From contig CATQJD010000146.1 in assembly GCA_958298945.1 (NCBI GenBank), positions 1,240,001-1,304,000 of the forward strand: DNA of 64,000 nt, written 5' to 3'. This document shows, piece after piece, positions 63,425 to 64,000 of this stretch. The stretch comes from Atherix ibis (Eukaryota; Arthropoda; Insecta; Diptera; Athericidae). Made by a program: the position numbers and the translations under genes. Within the stretch, counting starts at the first letter, position 1. Every line of letters starts with the position of its first letter. The notes beneath the pieces were generated by a model. It had not been told where the DNA came from, did not search any database, and saw only the letters and a program-made list of their open reading frames with translations.

Positions 63425-64000
63425 TAAGAGGAATATGAAGTAATATTTTTAAGAGAAATATGAAGTAGTATTTTTAAGAGGAATATGCAGTAGTATATTT
63501 AACAAGAATATTAAGTAGAATATGTAAGAGGAATATGAAGTAGTATATTTAAGAGGAATATGAAGTAGTATATTTAAAAGGAATATTAAGTATTATATTT
63601 AAGAGGAATATGAAGTAGTATATTAAAAAGGAATATGAAGTAATATATTTACGAGAATTATGAAGTAGTATATTTAAGAGGAATATGCAGTAGTATATAT
63701 AAGAGTAATATGCAGTAGTATATTTAAGATGAATATACAGTGGTATATTTAAGAGGAATATGAAGTATTATATTTAAGAGGAATGTGAAGAAGTATATTT
63801 AAGAGGAATATGAAGTAGTATATTTAAGAGGAATATTAAGTTTTATATTTAAGAGGGATATTAGGTATTACATTTAAGAGGAATATGAAGTAGTATCTTT
63901 AAGAGGAATATGAAGTAGTATATTTAAGAGGAATATGAAGTAGTATATTTATGAGGAATATGAAGTAGTATATATAAAAGAAATATGAAGTAGTATACTT
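63078..64000 (+). repeat. Near-perfect copy of 58782..59704
   Basis: At a constant offset of 4,296 bp this stretch repeats private variants of 58782..59704: TTAACAAGAATATTAAG, TATATAAGAGTAATATG, TTTAAGATGAATATACAG and AAGAGGGATATTAGG. GCATTAG is at 59091 and 63387, and GTGAAGAAG at 59489 and 63785. The only difference I noticed over about 920 bp is TTTAGGAGG against TTTAAGAGG near 58858. The copy runs off the right edge of the window. Confidence 0.88.

Larger units (their letters stand above)
61623..64000 (+). repeat. 25-bp satellite array, right of the mariner
   Basis: Same monomer, phase and orientation as the left array, running off the window. It is built from modules already seen left of the transposon: TAGTAAATTT plus AAAAGAAATATATATTT (61.70 to 61.83, 62.19 to 62.31, 62.93 to 63.05 kb), TACATAAGAGG plus AATAATTAAGAGG plus GCATTAG (from 61990 and 62728), and the TTAGGTATAAT module (62.60 and 63.34 kb). 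There is no other transposon or gene. Confidence 0.95.

Noticed and set aside
1..64000. Telomeric repeat or subtelomeric tract
   Set aside because: Occasional TTTAGG occurs only as a point variant of TTTAAG. No TTAGG or TTAGGG runs are present.
1..64000. Centromere assignment
   Set aside because: A large AT-rich satellite with higher-order duplications is compatible with a centromere, but the sequence alone gives no proof. The common monomer lacks the C and CG bases needed for a CENP-B-box-like site.
1..64000. Whole array as an assembly artefact
   Set aside because: Thousands of point variants, ordered markers and a transposon with a proper target duplication argue for real sequence. Individual recent duplications (1,172, 2,211 and 738 bp) could still be assembly errors and need read support.

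Overview
The window is almost entirely one eukaryotic satellite DNA array, with a single transposon inside it. The array (1..60363 and 61623..64000) is built from a 25-bp monomer, roughly 2,500 copies, all in one orientation apart from a few short inverted patches. Read on the + strand, the monomer is a 12-base half GAGGAATATGAA followed by a 13-base half GTAGTATATTTAA: 11 A, 8 T, 6 G and no C. There is no cellular gene, RNA gene, CRISPR array or bacterial-type operon anywhere. The only non-satellite DNA is a 1,259-bp mariner-family (Tc1/mariner superfamily) DNA transposon at 60364..61622. A mariner of this type inside a megasatellite-scale AT-rich array points to an animal, most likely an insect or other arthropod nuclear genome; that is inference, because no host gene is present to place it.

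Layout. 1 to about 7.9 kb: irregular mosaic of monomer variants with duplications at offsets of 2,659, 1,477 and 1,627 bp. About 7.9 to 20.0 kb: cassettes carrying the TATTACATTT and TACTATATTT variants, repeated at spacings that are almost always exact multiples of 25 bp, with a 350-bp and a 1,172-bp tandem duplication. 20.1 to 24.5 kb: a 2,211-bp segment present twice in tandem, each copy holding two short inverted patches that create perfect 28-bp-stem hairpins. 24.5 to 32.8 kb: mixed variants with a 1,046-bp-offset duplication. 32.8 to 41.2 kb and 49.5 to 59.9 kb: two collinear copies of one long segment, the second expanded by about 2.1 kb. 41.2 to 49.5 kb: a local higher-order family and a more diverged stretch. 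60.36 to 61.62 kb: the mariner. 61.6 to 64 kb: satellite again, containing a 738-bp tandem duplication and a nearly perfect copy of the 58.8 to 59.7 kb sequence.

The mariner is very clear. It has 29-bp terminal inverted repeats with one mismatch, a TA target duplication whose removal restores an exact satellite monomer, and a minus-strand transposase with all three catalytic aspartates in DD34D spacing. A small deletion with frameshift just after the third aspartate cuts the protein to 298 residues and leaves the last 47 codons in another frame, so the gene is best called a pseudogene.

I did not find a new gene system. The parts worth a second look are the satellite's architecture (strand-asymmetric C-free monomer, nested duplications, built-in hairpins, long collinear duplication) and the young-looking duplication next to the mariner, which predicts a second mariner copy just past the right edge of the window. 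All repeat boundaries below were read by eye and are approximate to within about a monomer unless stated.
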